Assembly: GCA_963818645.1 (NCBI GenBank)
Contig: CAWFTF010000014.1
Location: 55,688 to 119,687, forward strand
Origin: Gp6-AA40 sp963818645
GTDB taxonomy: Bacteria; Acidobacteriota; Vicinamibacteria; Vicinamibacterales; UBA2999
Length of the DNA stretch: 64,000 nucleotides
Direction: 5' to 3'
Shown here: in pieces, positions 35,353 to 44,695 of the stretch
Layout: each line of letters begins with the position of its first letter
Position numbering within the stretch: position 1 is the first letter of the stretch
Notes under the pieces: generated by a model
What the model was told of the DNA's origin: nothing
Seen by the model: only the letters and a program-made list of their open reading frames with translations
Database searches by the model: none
Translations under genes and position numbers: made by a program

Positions 35353-38006
35353 ATGCTAGGGAAACTGCCAACTCCCAAGACCCAACTCCCAACTCCCAAA
35401 GCGAGGCTCCTGACGCGGACGAGCGTTGTCCTGATGTGGGGCGTGGGCATCTGTCTTCTCGGCGCTTGGGAGTTGGAAGTTGGACGTTGGAAATTGAGCG
35501 CCGCGCAATCGACGCCAGGCGCGGAGCAAATCGTCTTCCGTCTGATCATCGTCAGCACCGCCGACAAGGCGGCACAAGTACTCGAACAACTGAAGGGTGG
35601 CGCGGACTTTTCGAAGCTCGCACAGACCGAGTCGCTCGATCCGTCCGCGTCCCAGGGTGGTCTGATCGGTCCGATCGGGTTGTCGGAGCTTCGCGCGGAT
35701 CTGCAGGCGGCGTTGCGCACGTTGCCCGTCGGCGGCACGAGCGACGTGCTGCGGCTGCCCACCGGCTTTGCGATTGTGCAGCGCGCAGAGCCGTCCTCGT
35801 CCAGCTCGCGCATGCGCGGCAACGAGGTGCTTGCGGTTTCGGCCGCCAGCGACGTCAAGTTCACGCTCAGCGTGGACGGCTTCTCCGAAGCCGGAACGGC
35901 ACTGAACAACCTCGAGAAGCCCGCGGACTGGAATCAGAGCCCGCGTCTCATCTGCGAGTACCGACAGCAAGCCGTTGACCGGGTGAACACCGCGCTCTCG
36001 AAGGTCCTCGCATCCGAGGCGCAGTCTGCGCGCCCAACGTATACACCCCTCGAGGTGATCGAGGGACACGTGTCGCTCGGACAGCTCGCGGCCTATACCG
36101 GCGACATGGCGCGAACCGTGACCGAGTTCGAGCAGGCCCACCGTCTGGCGGAAAGAGACAACCCTGCCGCCCTTCCCGATCTCGAGCAGATGCTCGCCAT
36201 CGCGTCCGTGCACCGGGCGGAGATCGACAACGGAATCTACAGCGCTCCCGGCGATCGATGTCTCTTGTCGACGAAGGGCAGCGCCAGTCTGGCGAAGCCT
36301 GAAGCCTTCGATCAGGGAGTGCGACAACTTCACGCGTTGCTCGAACAAGCGACCGAACGATATCGAATTGAAGTGGTTCCTCAACGCCGCGTTCATGTCG
36401 ACGGGTGGCTATCCCGGGCGCGTGCCGCCGAAGTATGTGATCGCACCGACGTCTTCGCGTCACCGGAGGACGTCGGGAAGTTCGTCGACGTGTCGCGCAG
36501 GCCGGAGTCAATTCGTTCTCATCGGCGGGCGGTCTTGTCATCGACGACTTCGACAACGACGGACGCCTCGAGATCCTGACGTCGAACTTCGACAGTTGCG
36601 GCCGCATGCAGTTGTTCCGTCGCGGCGCGGACGGCGTGTTCGAGGATCGCGCCGAACAGGCCGGTCTCGCTGACCAGTTGGGTGGGCTCAATCTGTCGCA
36701 GGCCGACTACAACAACGACGGCTGCAAGGACGTGCTGGTCATGCGCGGCGGATGGGAGCTGGCGCAGCGCCGCTCGCTCCTTCGCAACAACTGCGACGGC
36801 ACATTTACCGACGTCACCGCCGCGGCCGGACTGCAGACTCCGGTCACGAGCAGTCAGACCGCCGTGTGGACCGACATCGACAACGACGGCTGGGTGGATC
36901 TGTTCGTCGGCAACGAGGACGCGCCATTGCAGTTGTTCAGGAATCGCGGCAATGGCACGTTCGAGGACATCGCGGCCGCGGCCGGCGTCCGTCGCACGGC
37001 GTTCACGAAAGCCGTCAGCCGCGGGCGACTACGACAACGACGGGTTTCCCGGATCTGTACGTCTCCAACTTCAGTGACGGCAATGTGCTCTTCCACAACA
37101 ACGGCAACAAGACTTTCCGAGACGTGACCGCGGTCGCCGGTGTGCACGGCGCCGATCGCGGATTCCCGGCGTGGTTCTTCGACTTCGACAACGACGGCTG
37201 GCATGACATCTTCGCGAGCAGCTACTACCTGTCGGTCGAAGAAACCGCCCGGTCCTATCTCTGGGCCTCCCGTTGAATGCGTCGACGATGAAGCTGTATC
37301 GGAATGCAAAGGACGGCAGCTTCCTCGATGTCACGGCCGCAGCGAATCTCGACAAGGTCTCGATGCCGATGGGATCGAACTTCGGCGACATCGACAATGA
37401 CGGGTTCCTCGACATCTACCTTGGAACGGGCAGCCCATCGTACGTCAGCACTCGCGCCGAGCATGATGCTGAGGAACAAGAACGGCACGTCGTTCGTGGA
37501 CGTGACCGTCTCCTCCGGAACAGGCGAGATGCACAAAGGCCACGGTGTGGCGTTTGCCGATCTCGATAACGACGGCGACGAAGACATCGCCTTCAAGGTC
37601 GGCGGCGCGACGCCGGGGGATGCGCACGCATTTCGTCTGTTCGAGAATCCCGGTCACGCCAACGACTGGCTCGGCCTGAATCTCGTTGGTGTCCGCTCGC
37701 AATCGCGCCGCCATCGGCGCCAGAATCAAGGTCACGGTGCAGGGAGCCGACGGCACACGACGCGAGATTCACCGAACGGTGGGCAGCAGGCGGGTCCTTC
37801 GGCGCCTCACCGCTTCGAGCAACACGTCGGCCTCGGCAAGGCCTCGCGCATCGTCGAAGTCGAGATCAGGTGGCCGGCCAGCGGGACGCGTCAGGTATTC
37901 ACGGATGTTCATGAAGAACCAGGTGATTGAGATTCGCGAGATGGATGATCGCTACAACACGCTTGACCGCACGCCGCTTCCTCTTGGAGGTCGTCGTGCC
38001 CGGTAG
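35353..38006 (+). CDS. PPIase-type domain / CRTAC1 (FG-GAP, UnbV) protein, many frameshifts
   Basis: The N-terminal 340 residues are continuous: a hydrophobic segment (VVLMWGVGICLLGAW), a parvulin-type rotamase domain (QIVFRLIIVSTADKAAQVLE, GGLIGPIGLSELRADLQAAL) and a helical tetratricopeptide-like region. After about 36365 the sequence becomes FG-GAP/VCBS repeats (DFDNDGRLEILTSNFD, DYNNDGCKDVLVMRG, DIDNDGWVDLFVGNED, DLDNDGDEDIAFKVGG) and an ASPIC/UnbV end (NRAAIGARIKVTVQGADG, VEIRWPASGTRQVFTDV). These are spread over all three frames with roughly eleven breaks up to 37915. Every piece is still well conserved. The protein is probably exported and binds calcium through the DxDNDG loops. It may be a broken gene, but residual assembly errors explain the conservation better. 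Confidence 0.7.
35369..35500. repeat. Inverted CAACTCC / TTGGGAG heptamer arrays inside a coding frame
   Basis: The left array at 35369-35403 has CAACTCC, CAAGACC, CAACTCC, CAACTCC, CAAAGCG. The right array at 35466-35500 has TTGGGAG, TTGGAAG, TTGGACG, TTGGAAA, TTGAGCG. The 62-bp spacer encodes the hydrophobic export segment of the CRTAC1 protein, and both arrays are translated in the same frame. Confidence 0.85.
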
Positions 38007-38096
38007 GCTCGCACCGGCATTGCCTGTGCGCGGTCGGTTGATCGTCAGTCAATCGAAGCTGTCACGCGGCGGAGAAGGAGTACGTCGGTCAAGGGA

Positions 38097-38883
38097 ATGG
38101 TGCTCAGCGTCGATGCGCCGGCGAAGACGTTCGTCGTGTCTCACGAGCGAATCGTGGGGCTGATGGACGCGATGACGATGCCGTTCGAGGTGCGTCAGGC
38201 GACGGACCTGCGCGACATCGTTCCTGGCGCGGTTGTCGAGTTCACACTGGTCGTTGGCGACTACGACGTCGTACGCGACGAAGTGTGATCGTGCGTCGCT
38301 ATCAGACGATCGAACGGATCCCGAGCACCGCGCGACGGCTGTCGATGATGAAGCGGATGGCAGGTTTGACGACGACGTCCGCCGCTGGCGATTGGCGCGG
38401 CTGTTCCCGATTTCGCCTCATCGATCAACAGCGGCAGCGCGTCACGCTGGCCGGCGTTGTCGGGCAAGGTCGTCGCCGTGAATTTCGTCTACACGCGCTG
38501 CGCGCTGCCGCAGTTCTGTTTGCGGATGTCCAACAATTTCGCCGCGCTCCAGAAACGCTTTGCGCGGGAGCTTGGCGGGGAGCTCGTGCTGCTGACGATC
38601 ACGTTCGATCCCGAGCGCGATACGCCGGAGGCGCTGGCATCGTACGCATCGCGTTGGCAGGCCAATCTCTGCTGGATGGCATTTCCTGACCGGGAGTTCT
38701 GCCGATATCCGCCGTGTGTGTGGCTTCTTCGGTCAGGAGGCGTTTGCAGACGAGGGTCTCATGAACCACTCACTGCATACCGTCGTCATCGGCCGCACCG
38801 GCACGCTGGTGGCGAACATCGAGGGCAATCAGTTCACGCCGGAGCAGCTCGGCGATCTCGTTGCCGCCACGCTTCGACGATAG
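38097..38883 (+). CDS. CusF-like domain / SCO family protein, frameshifted
   Basis: A CusF-like copper-binding segment comes first (VLSVDAPAKTFVVSHERI, MDAMTMPFEV). A link (VRRYQTIERIPSTARRL) leads to a SCO1/SenC thioredoxin fold (GKVVAVNFVYTRCALPQFC, TITFDPERDTPEALASYA, GFFGQEAFADEG, HTVVIGRTGTLVANIEG). SCO proteins deliver copper to cytochrome oxidase. Here the two cysteines are spaced CxxxxxC (CALPQFC) rather than the usual CxxxC. Breaks occur near 38255, 38283, 38456 and 38690. The true start lies upstream of 38097, but frame changes hide it. Confidence 0.7.
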
Positions 38884-39012
38884 TCCGCTGGCTGTTCGAA
38901 AAGTCCGCACTCATCGTTGACTCTCGCATGAGCGCGCGTTACATTCGGCTTCCCCCTGTGTTGCCTGACACGCCCGAAACGAACGCATCTTCGAGATGAC
39001 CGGAGGTTGGTC

Positions 39013-40356
39013 GTGGCGTTTGACGAAATCTTTCAGCCCCTGAAGTTCCGCAACCTGACAATCAAGAACCGCATCCTCCGATCGAACGTCTCGGGACGAT
39101 TCGACAACTACGACGGCTCCGGCAACCAGGCGCGCATCAACTGGGAGACGAAGTTCGCCAAGGGCGGCGTCGGCGCCATCGTCTCGTCGTTCGTTCCCGT
39201 CCAACTGCGCGGGCGCATCGTGCCCAACTACGCGATGATCGACGACGACCGCCACATCCCGTTCTGGCGGAAACTCGGCGAGGCGGTGCACGCACACGAC
39301 TGCAAGTACATCCTGCAGCTCAGCCACAGTGGACGTCAGCGTGACGTGCCGGGCATTGAGTACGCGACCGGACTCAGTTCGACCGGCAAGTCCGATCCCT
39401 CGCATGGCTTCCGGTGCGAGAGCGCGACCAAGCCGCAGATCGCGGAGATCGTCAACGCGTTTGCTGAAGGGGCGAGGCGCGCGCGCGAGGCGGGACTTGA
39501 TGGCGTCGAGCTGCACGGCGCCAACGGCTATCTGATCACGCAGTTCCTGAGCTCCGCCATCAACGATCGGAAGGACGAGTACGGCGGCTCGCTCGAGAAC
39601 CGTGCGCGCTTCGTGCTCGAGGTCGTGCGTGCGATTCGTGCTCGCGTCGGCAACGACTTCCACCTGCAGATGAAGATCAGCGTGCACGAGTACAACGACG
39701 CGATCGCGTTTTTCGGCCTTGGTCCCTCAGGCAATAGCTGGGAAGAGTCCGTGCAGGTGTGCAAGTGGCTCGAGGAGGCTGGTGTCGACGCGATTCACGC
39801 GTCCGTTGGCAGCTTCTTCCCGCATCCGCGTAACCCGGCGGGCATTGACCTGCCGGTCGAGCAACTCGCCAAGACGTACGACTCGATGATCTCCTCTGGT
39901 GATCTGGCATTCAGGAACTATCTGCTCTTTCGAAGCCTGCCAGGGTACGCGCGCCGCCAGTGGATCGACGCAGGTCCGCGGCCGGAGAACATCGAGGGGC
40001 AGAACCTGCCTGACGCGCGCCGGGTGAAGGCCGCGGTCAAGGTGCCGGTCATCTGCACTGGTGGATTTCAGACAGCGTCGGTCATCGCGGCAGCGATCAA
40101 ACGCGGCGATTGTGACGCAGTGAGCGCGGCGCGCCCGCTCATCGCCAACAACGATCTCGTGGAGATCTTCCGCAGCGGCAAAGACAAACCAGAGAAGCCG
40201 TGCACCTACTGCAACAAGTGCCTGGTGAACGTGGTGGAGAATCCTCTCGGTTGCTACGAGGAAACGCGGTTCCCCTCACGCGACGCGATGATCGCGCAGA
40301 TCATGTCTGTCTTCAGGCCGGAATCGTTCGTCCAGCCGGAGAGCGTGCGTGTTTAG
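39013..40356 (+). CDS. NADH:flavin oxidoreductase / OYE family with iron-sulfur motif
   Basis: 447 residues from GTG 39013, chosen because GGAGG at 39002 is 6 nt upstream. It is an old-yellow-enzyme TIM barrel (FQPLKFRNLTIKNRILRS, QLSHSGRQ, GVELHGANGYLITQFLS with the catalytic His region, DRKDEYGGSLENRARF). After the barrel it carries CTYCNKCLVNVVENPLGC, the four-Cys site for a 4Fe-4S cluster seen in 2,4-dienoyl-CoA reductase and trimethylamine dehydrogenase. The protein ends soon after the cluster motif, so the NAD(P)H-binding domains of those longer enzymes are missing. An electron partner is probably separate. Confidence 0.87.
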   Translation: MAFDEIFQPLKFRNLTIKNRILRSNVSGRFDNYDGSGNQARINWETKFAKGGVGAIVSSFVPVQLRGRIVPNYAMIDDDRHIPFWRKLGEAVHAHDCKYILQLSHSGRQRDVPGIEYATGLSSTGKSDPSHGFRCESATKPQIAEIVNAFAEGARRAREAGLDGVELHGANGYLITQFLSSAINDRKDEYGGSLENRARFVLEVVRAIRARVGNDFHLQMKISVHEYNDAIAFFGLGPSGNSWEESVQVCKWLEEAGVDAIHASVGSFFPHPRNPAGIDLPVEQLAKTYDSMISSGDLAFRNYLLFRSLPGYARRQWIDAGPRPENIEGQNLPDARRVKAAVKVPVICTGGFQTASVIAAAIKRGDCDAVSAARPLIANNDLVEIFRSGKDKPEKPCTYCNKCLVNVVENPLGCYEETRFPSRDAMIAQIMSVFRPESFVQPESVRV

Positions 40357-41797
40357 CAGGCTGAGTACAAAGAGACGTATGACGCGGCGGATGCAGTTTG
40401 CGGCAGGGCTATTCGTCCTGACGCTGACGTTTACCGTTGCGTGCGGCACTCCGACGACTCCACCACTCGACAACATCGTCGAGCACTACAAGTACGGCAT
40501 CCTCGGCACGGAGGGACGTGTCGGCGTGCCGTACTGGATCTTCCGCGTCTTGCCGATCGTCTTTGCGGACAAGCTGCCCAACCGCCCCGGCAACGGCTGG
40601 GAGAAGATCGGGTTTCTCTTCGAAACCCCCGATCGCGATCACCCGATCGGCACGACGAAAGCGAACGGCCAGTTCGGCGTCGATCTCGTCGGCCTCAACT
40701 GCGCCACGTGCCATGCAGGCACGTACCGTGAAGCGCCATCCTCGCCGCGGCAGGTCGTGCTCGGTATGCCGTCGCACGGGATGGACCTGCAGGCCTACGG
40801 ACGCTTTCTCACCGCGTGCGCGCAGGATTCGCGCTTCAACGCGGGCACGCTGATCGATGCCATCAGGAAGATCGATCCCGACTTCGGCGTCCTCGACAGC
40901 ATCGCGTATCGACTCCTGGTGGTGCGCCGTACTCGCGACGGCATCCTCGAGCGCGCGCAGGAGACATCGTGGTTCGATGCGCGCCCTCCGCAGGGCCCCG
41001 GGCGTGTGGACACGTTCAATCCCTACAAGGCGATGTTCGGGTTCGACATGACCAAGGACGACACCGTCGGCACTGCCGACCTGCCGTCGCTGTGGAACCA
41101 GCGGCCGCGTCGCAACCTGTGGCTGCACTGGGACGGCAACAACAACCTGGTCGAGGAGCGAAACAAGAGCGCGGCGATCGGCGCCGGCGCCACACCTGAA
41201 ACGCTCGACGTTGCCGCTCTCGGACGCATCGAGGAATGGATCATGGATCTCAAGGCGCCGGCGTATCCGGCGTCGCGGATCGAACAGACGCGCGCGGCGC
41301 GTGGCCGCATGGTGTATGCCGGTGCGTGCGCGTCGTGCCACGACTTCGGCGCCGAAAAGGTTGGTCAGGTCACACCGCTGGCGGAGATCGGCACCGATCC
41401 CGAGCGGCTCCGGTCGTTCACGCCGGAGGTGGCGATGCGGATGAACACGCTGGGCGAGGGCTATCCGTGGAAGTTCTCGCACTTCCGCAAGACCGAGGGC
41501 TACGCCAACATGCCGCTCGACGGTCTGTGGCTGCGCGCGCCGTACCTGCACAACGGGTCCATTCCGAACCTTCGCGCGCTGCTGTTCCCAGAGACTCGGC
41601 CCGCGGAGTTCTACCGCGCCTATGACGTGTATGACTGGGTCAACGTCGGGTTCGTCAGCAACGGACCCGACGCGCAGCGAGAAGGCGTGCGCTTCGACAC
41701 CAGGGCCAAAGGCAATTCAAACGCCGGGCACCTGTATGGCCAGGAACTGCCAGCCGACCAGCGCGAGGATCTGCTCGAGTATCTGAAAACTCTCTAA
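40349..41797 (+). CDS. Di-heme c-type cytochrome lipoprotein
   Basis: 482 residues. A lipoprotein signal (LFVLTLTFTVAC, Cys32) precedes two heme motifs: CATCH at 118-122 and CASCH near 328. The second half (RGRMVYAGACASCH, PYLHNGSIPNLRALLFP, AGHLYGQELPADQREDLLEY) resembles the di-heme peroxidase/thiol-oxidoreductase group. GTG 40349 overlaps the OYE-type gene by 8 bp; ATG 40379 is an alternative. The coupling suggests that this cytochrome exchanges electrons in the same process, although the OYE protein is cytosolic and this one is exported. Confidence 0.83.
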   Translation: MFSRLSTKRRMTRRMQFAAGLFVLTLTFTVACGTPTTPPLDNIVEHYKYGILGTEGRVGVPYWIFRVLPIVFADKLPNRPGNGWEKIGFLFETPDRDHPIGTTKANGQFGVDLVGLNCATCHAGTYREAPSSPRQVVLGMPSHGMDLQAYGRFLTACAQDSRFNAGTLIDAIRKIDPDFGVLDSIAYRLLVVRRTRDGILERAQETSWFDARPPQGPGRVDTFNPYKAMFGFDMTKDDTVGTADLPSLWNQRPRRNLWLHWDGNNNLVEERNKSAAIGAGATPETLDVAALGRIEEWIMDLKAPAYPASRIEQTRAARGRMVYAGACASCHDFGAEKVGQVTPLAEIGTDPERLRSFTPEVAMRMNTLGEGYPWKFSHFRKTEGYANMPLDGLWLRAPYLHNGSIPNLRALLFPETRPAEFYRAYDVYDWVNVGFVSNGPDAQREGVRFDTRAKGNSNAGHLYGQELPADQREDLLEYLKTL

Positions 41798-41812
41798 GCC
41801 CCCTCGACCACG

Positions 41813-41990
41813 ACACACAGAGGCACCGAGGCACCGAGCGACTACGCCGGAGATCACGGTTAACCGCGGAGGCGCGGAGACGCGGAGACGCGGAAGTCGC
41901 GCCGGTGGCTCTCGATCCAGCCGCGCGTCGCGCGGCCCACCGGCGCTCCGGGACCTCCGTGTCCTCCGTGACCCCGTGTCTCCGTGGTGA
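41813..41990. repeat. 8-bp-period arrays, inverted (GAGGCACC and GCGGAGAC types)
   Basis: Octamers GAGGCACC (two copies from 41820) and GCGGAGGC, GCGGAGAC, GCGGAGAC, GCGGAAGT (41866-41897) are followed by complementary CTCCGTG-type units at about 41953-41990. The whole makes a large imperfect palindrome in the 275-bp gap. It is related to the array at 2793. Confidence 0.75.
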
Positions 41991-42072
41991 TCCGTTCCCT
42001 CGGCTCCTCCGTATCCCAATCCGACCGTTTTCTCATCCCTGAGCGATAATGGGCTCCTCCAAGGAGTTGCCC

Positions 42073-42522
42073 ATGATCTCGCTCGATGTAAATGGCCGGC
42101 GTCACGACGTCGACGTCAGTCCGGACATGCCGTTGCTCTGGGTGCTTCGCGACACCCTGGGGCTCACCGGCACGAAATTCGGCTGCGGCCTCGGCCAATG
42201 CGGCGCGTGCACGGTGCATGTTGATGGCACCGCAACGCGTGCCTGCATGACCGCAGCCTCAACTGCCGTCGGCAAGAAGATCACCACCATCGAGGGACTC
42301 TCACCGACGTCCACGCATCCGCTGCAGGTTGCCTGGGTGGCCGAACAGGTACCGCAGTGCGGCTACTGCCAGTCTGGGCAGATCATGTCAGCGGCGGCGC
42401 TCCTCTCGAAGACGCCGCGTCCGACCGACGCGCAGATCGACACCGCGATGACCGGCAACATCTGTCGATGCGGTACCTATCAACGCATCAAGCGCGCGAT
42501 CCGTCGCGCGGCACAGGCGTAG
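42073..42522 (+). CDS. (2Fe-2S) subunit of molybdenum hydroxylase
   Basis: 149 residues, the small subunit of an isoquinoline 1-oxidoreductase-type enzyme. The plant-type cluster is bound by Cys38, Cys43, Cys46 and Cys58, and the second cluster by Cys96, Cys99, Cys131 and Cys133. Start ATG 42073 is preferred over 42049 because AAGGAG lies 7 nt upstream. It passes electrons from the molybdenum subunit encoded 8 bp downstream. No FAD subunit is present nearby, as is typical of the two-subunit type that uses a cytochrome acceptor. Confidence 0.92.
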   Translation: MISLDVNGRRHDVDVSPDMPLLWVLRDTLGLTGTKFGCGLGQCGACTVHVDGTATRACMTAASTAVGKKITTIEGLSPTSTHPLQVAWVAEQVPQCGYCQSGQIMSAAALLSKTPRPTDAQIDTAMTGNICRCGTYQRIKRAIRRAAQA

Positions 42523-42530
42523 GAGCCGTC

Positions 42531-44681
42531 ATGACGACATCGATTCTCAATCGTCGAAGCTTCCTGCAGGTGAGCGCCGCGGCAGGCGGAGGTCTGCTCG
42601 TCGGCACATATCTCCATCCGTGGACGGATGGCGAGACACTCGAGGCCGCGGGGTCCTTCGAGCCGAACGTCTGGATCAAGGTGAACGCCGACGACACCGT
42701 GCGGATCATGCTCACGATGCTCGAGATGGGCCAGGGCGTGATGACGTCGATGCCGATGCTCGTCGCCGAGGAGCTCGACTTCGACTGGACGAAGATCAAG
42801 ACCGAGTGGGCAGGCGCCGATCCGAAATACGGCAACCCGAACTTCGGTGGTCAGCAGCTCACTGCCGGCAGCAACAGCGTGCGCGGCATGTGGAAGGTGT
42901 TGCGCGAGGCCGGCGCCACCACGCGCGTGATGCTCGTCAAGGCGGCGGCGCAGACGTGGGGTGTTGCTGAGAACACCTGCACGACTGATAAAGGCGAAGT
43001 CATCCACCAGGCGACCGGGCGCCGATTGAAGTACGGCACGCTGGTAGACAAAGCCGCGGCATTGCCGGTGCCCACGGGCGTCACGCTCAAGGATCCGAAG
43101 ACCTTCAAGCTGCTCGGCAACTCGCTCGCACGTCTCGATGTTCCCGAGAAGGTCAACGGCACCGCCATGTTCGGCATCGACGTCAAGCTGCCCGGGCTGC
43201 TCACGGCGAAGGTCGTGCGGTGCCCGGTCTTCGGCGGGAAGGTCGCCCGCTTCAACGCGGACAAAGCGAAGGCCGTTCCCGGCGTGAAGCAGGTCGTGCA
43301 GATCAGCACCGGCGTGGCCGTCGTGGCAGACAACTACTGGTCAGCCTCGCGCGGAGCGCAGGCGCTCGACATCACGTGGGACGAAGGCCCGCTCGCCACA
43401 CTGACGACGGCCGAGATTCTCACGCGCTACAAGGAGCTGGCGCAGATGCCTGGAAAGGTCGCGCGCAACGACGGCAATGCCGACACCGCGATCGCCAATT
43501 CGAAATCGTTCGAACGGACATTCGAAGCACCGTTCCTTGCGCACGCGACGATGGAGCCGATGAACTGTACGGCGGACTATCGCGCGGACGGCTGCGATGT
43601 GTATGTGCCGACGCAGGGACAGACGCCATCACACCAGGCGGCCGTGGCAGCGTCGGGGTTGCCGGCGGACAAAGTGAAGATCCACGTCACGTACATGGGC
43701 GGAGGCTTCGGCCGTCGTGGGGAAGCCGACTTCGTCATCGACGCGGTCGAGACCTCGAAGGCGGTCGGCAAGCCGGTGAAGGTGGTGTGGAGCCGCGAGG
43801 ACGATATGCAGCACGACTACTATCGTCCGATCAGCTACGCGCGCATGTGGGGCGCGGTTGACGCATCTGGCAAACCGACGGTCTTCAAGCAGCACATCGT
43901 GCAGCAGTCGCTGATGAAACGGATCGGTGGACTGCCTCCGAACGGCGTGGACTTCATCTCGGTCGATGGGTCGGCGAACCTGCCGTACGACATCCCGAAC
44001 ATCCGCGTCGAGTACACGGAGAACGATCCCGGCATTCCGTTCGGCTTCTGGCGATCGGTTGGCGCCTCGTTCCAGGGCTTCGTGGTCGAGGCGTTCATCG
44101 ACGAGATGGCGGCCGCAGCGAAGAAGGATCCGTTCGAGTTCAGGCGCGACCTGCTCGGCAAGTCTCCTCGCCACAAGGCGGTACTGGAGCTCGCCGCGGA
44201 GAAATCCGGTTGGGGCAAGCCACTTCCGGCGGGACGCTTCCGTGGTATCGCGGTGATGGACGCGTTCGGCAGCTACCTCGCGCAGGTGACGGAGGTCTCG
44301 GTCGATGCGCGCGGAGCGGTGAAAGTGCACCGGATCGTCTGTACCGTGGACACCGGCTGGGTGATCAATCCGGACACGATCAAGGCGCAGATGGAAGGCG
44401 GCATCGTCTACGGCCTGACCGCTGCGCTGAAGGGCGAGATCACGATCAAGAACGGGCGAGTGGAGCAGCGTCACTTCGGTGACTACCAGGTGTTGCGCCA
44501 CAACGAGATGCCCGAGATCGAAGTGTTCATCGTCCCGAGCACCGAGACGCCGGGAGGCATCGGAGAGCCGAGCACCGCGCTCGCCGCAGGCTCACTCGTC
44601 AACGCCGTTGCAGCTGCAACCGGACGACGGATCTATTCGCTACCGATCAAGCCAGAGCAGGTGCGCGGGGGAACGGCGTAA
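42531..44681 (+). CDS. Molybdopterin-binding subunit, xanthine dehydrogenase family (isoquinoline 1-oxidoreductase beta type)
   Basis: 716 residues with a twin-arginine signal (NRRSFLQVSAAAGGGLLVG), so the enzyme is exported in folded form. Cofactor-binding motifs are GGGFGRRGEADFVIDA and VGASFQGFVVEAFIDEMA. The catalytic Glu is in PGGIGEPSTALAAGSLVNA near the C-terminus. The enzyme hydroxylates a heterocycle or oxidises an aldehyde, with water as oxygen source. The small subunit lacks its own Tat signal and would be carried along. The cytochrome lipoprotein upstream is a possible electron acceptor. Substrate unknown. Confidence 0.92.
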   Translation: MTTSILNRRSFLQVSAAAGGGLLVGTYLHPWTDGETLEAAGSFEPNVWIKVNADDTVRIMLTMLEMGQGVMTSMPMLVAEELDFDWTKIKTEWAGADPKYGNPNFGGQQLTAGSNSVRGMWKVLREAGATTRVMLVKAAAQTWGVAENTCTTDKGEVIHQATGRRLKYGTLVDKAAALPVPTGVTLKDPKTFKLLGNSLARLDVPEKVNGTAMFGIDVKLPGLLTAKVVRCPVFGGKVARFNADKAKAVPGVKQVVQISTGVAVVADNYWSASRGAQALDITWDEGPLATLTTAEILTRYKELAQMPGKVARNDGNADTAIANSKSFERTFEAPFLAHATMEPMNCTADYRADGCDVYVPTQGQTPSHQAAVAASGLPADKVKIHVTYMGGGFGRRGEADFVIDAVETSKAVGKPVKVVWSREDDMQHDYYRPISYARMWGAVDASGKPTVFKQHIVQQSLMKRIGGLPPNGVDFISVDGSANLPYDIPNIRVEYTENDPGIPFGFWRSVGASFQGFVVEAFIDEMAAAAKKDPFEFRRDLLGKSPRHKAVLELAAEKSGWGKPLPAGRFRGIAVMDAFGSYLAQVTEVSVDARGAVKVHRIVCTVDTGWVINPDTIKAQMEGGIVYGLTAALKGEITIKNGRVEQRHFGDYQVLRHNEMPEIEVFIVPSTETPGGIGEPSTALAAGSLVNAVAAATGRRIYSLPIKPEQVRGGTA

Positions 44682-44695
44682 AAACCACCAACCGA

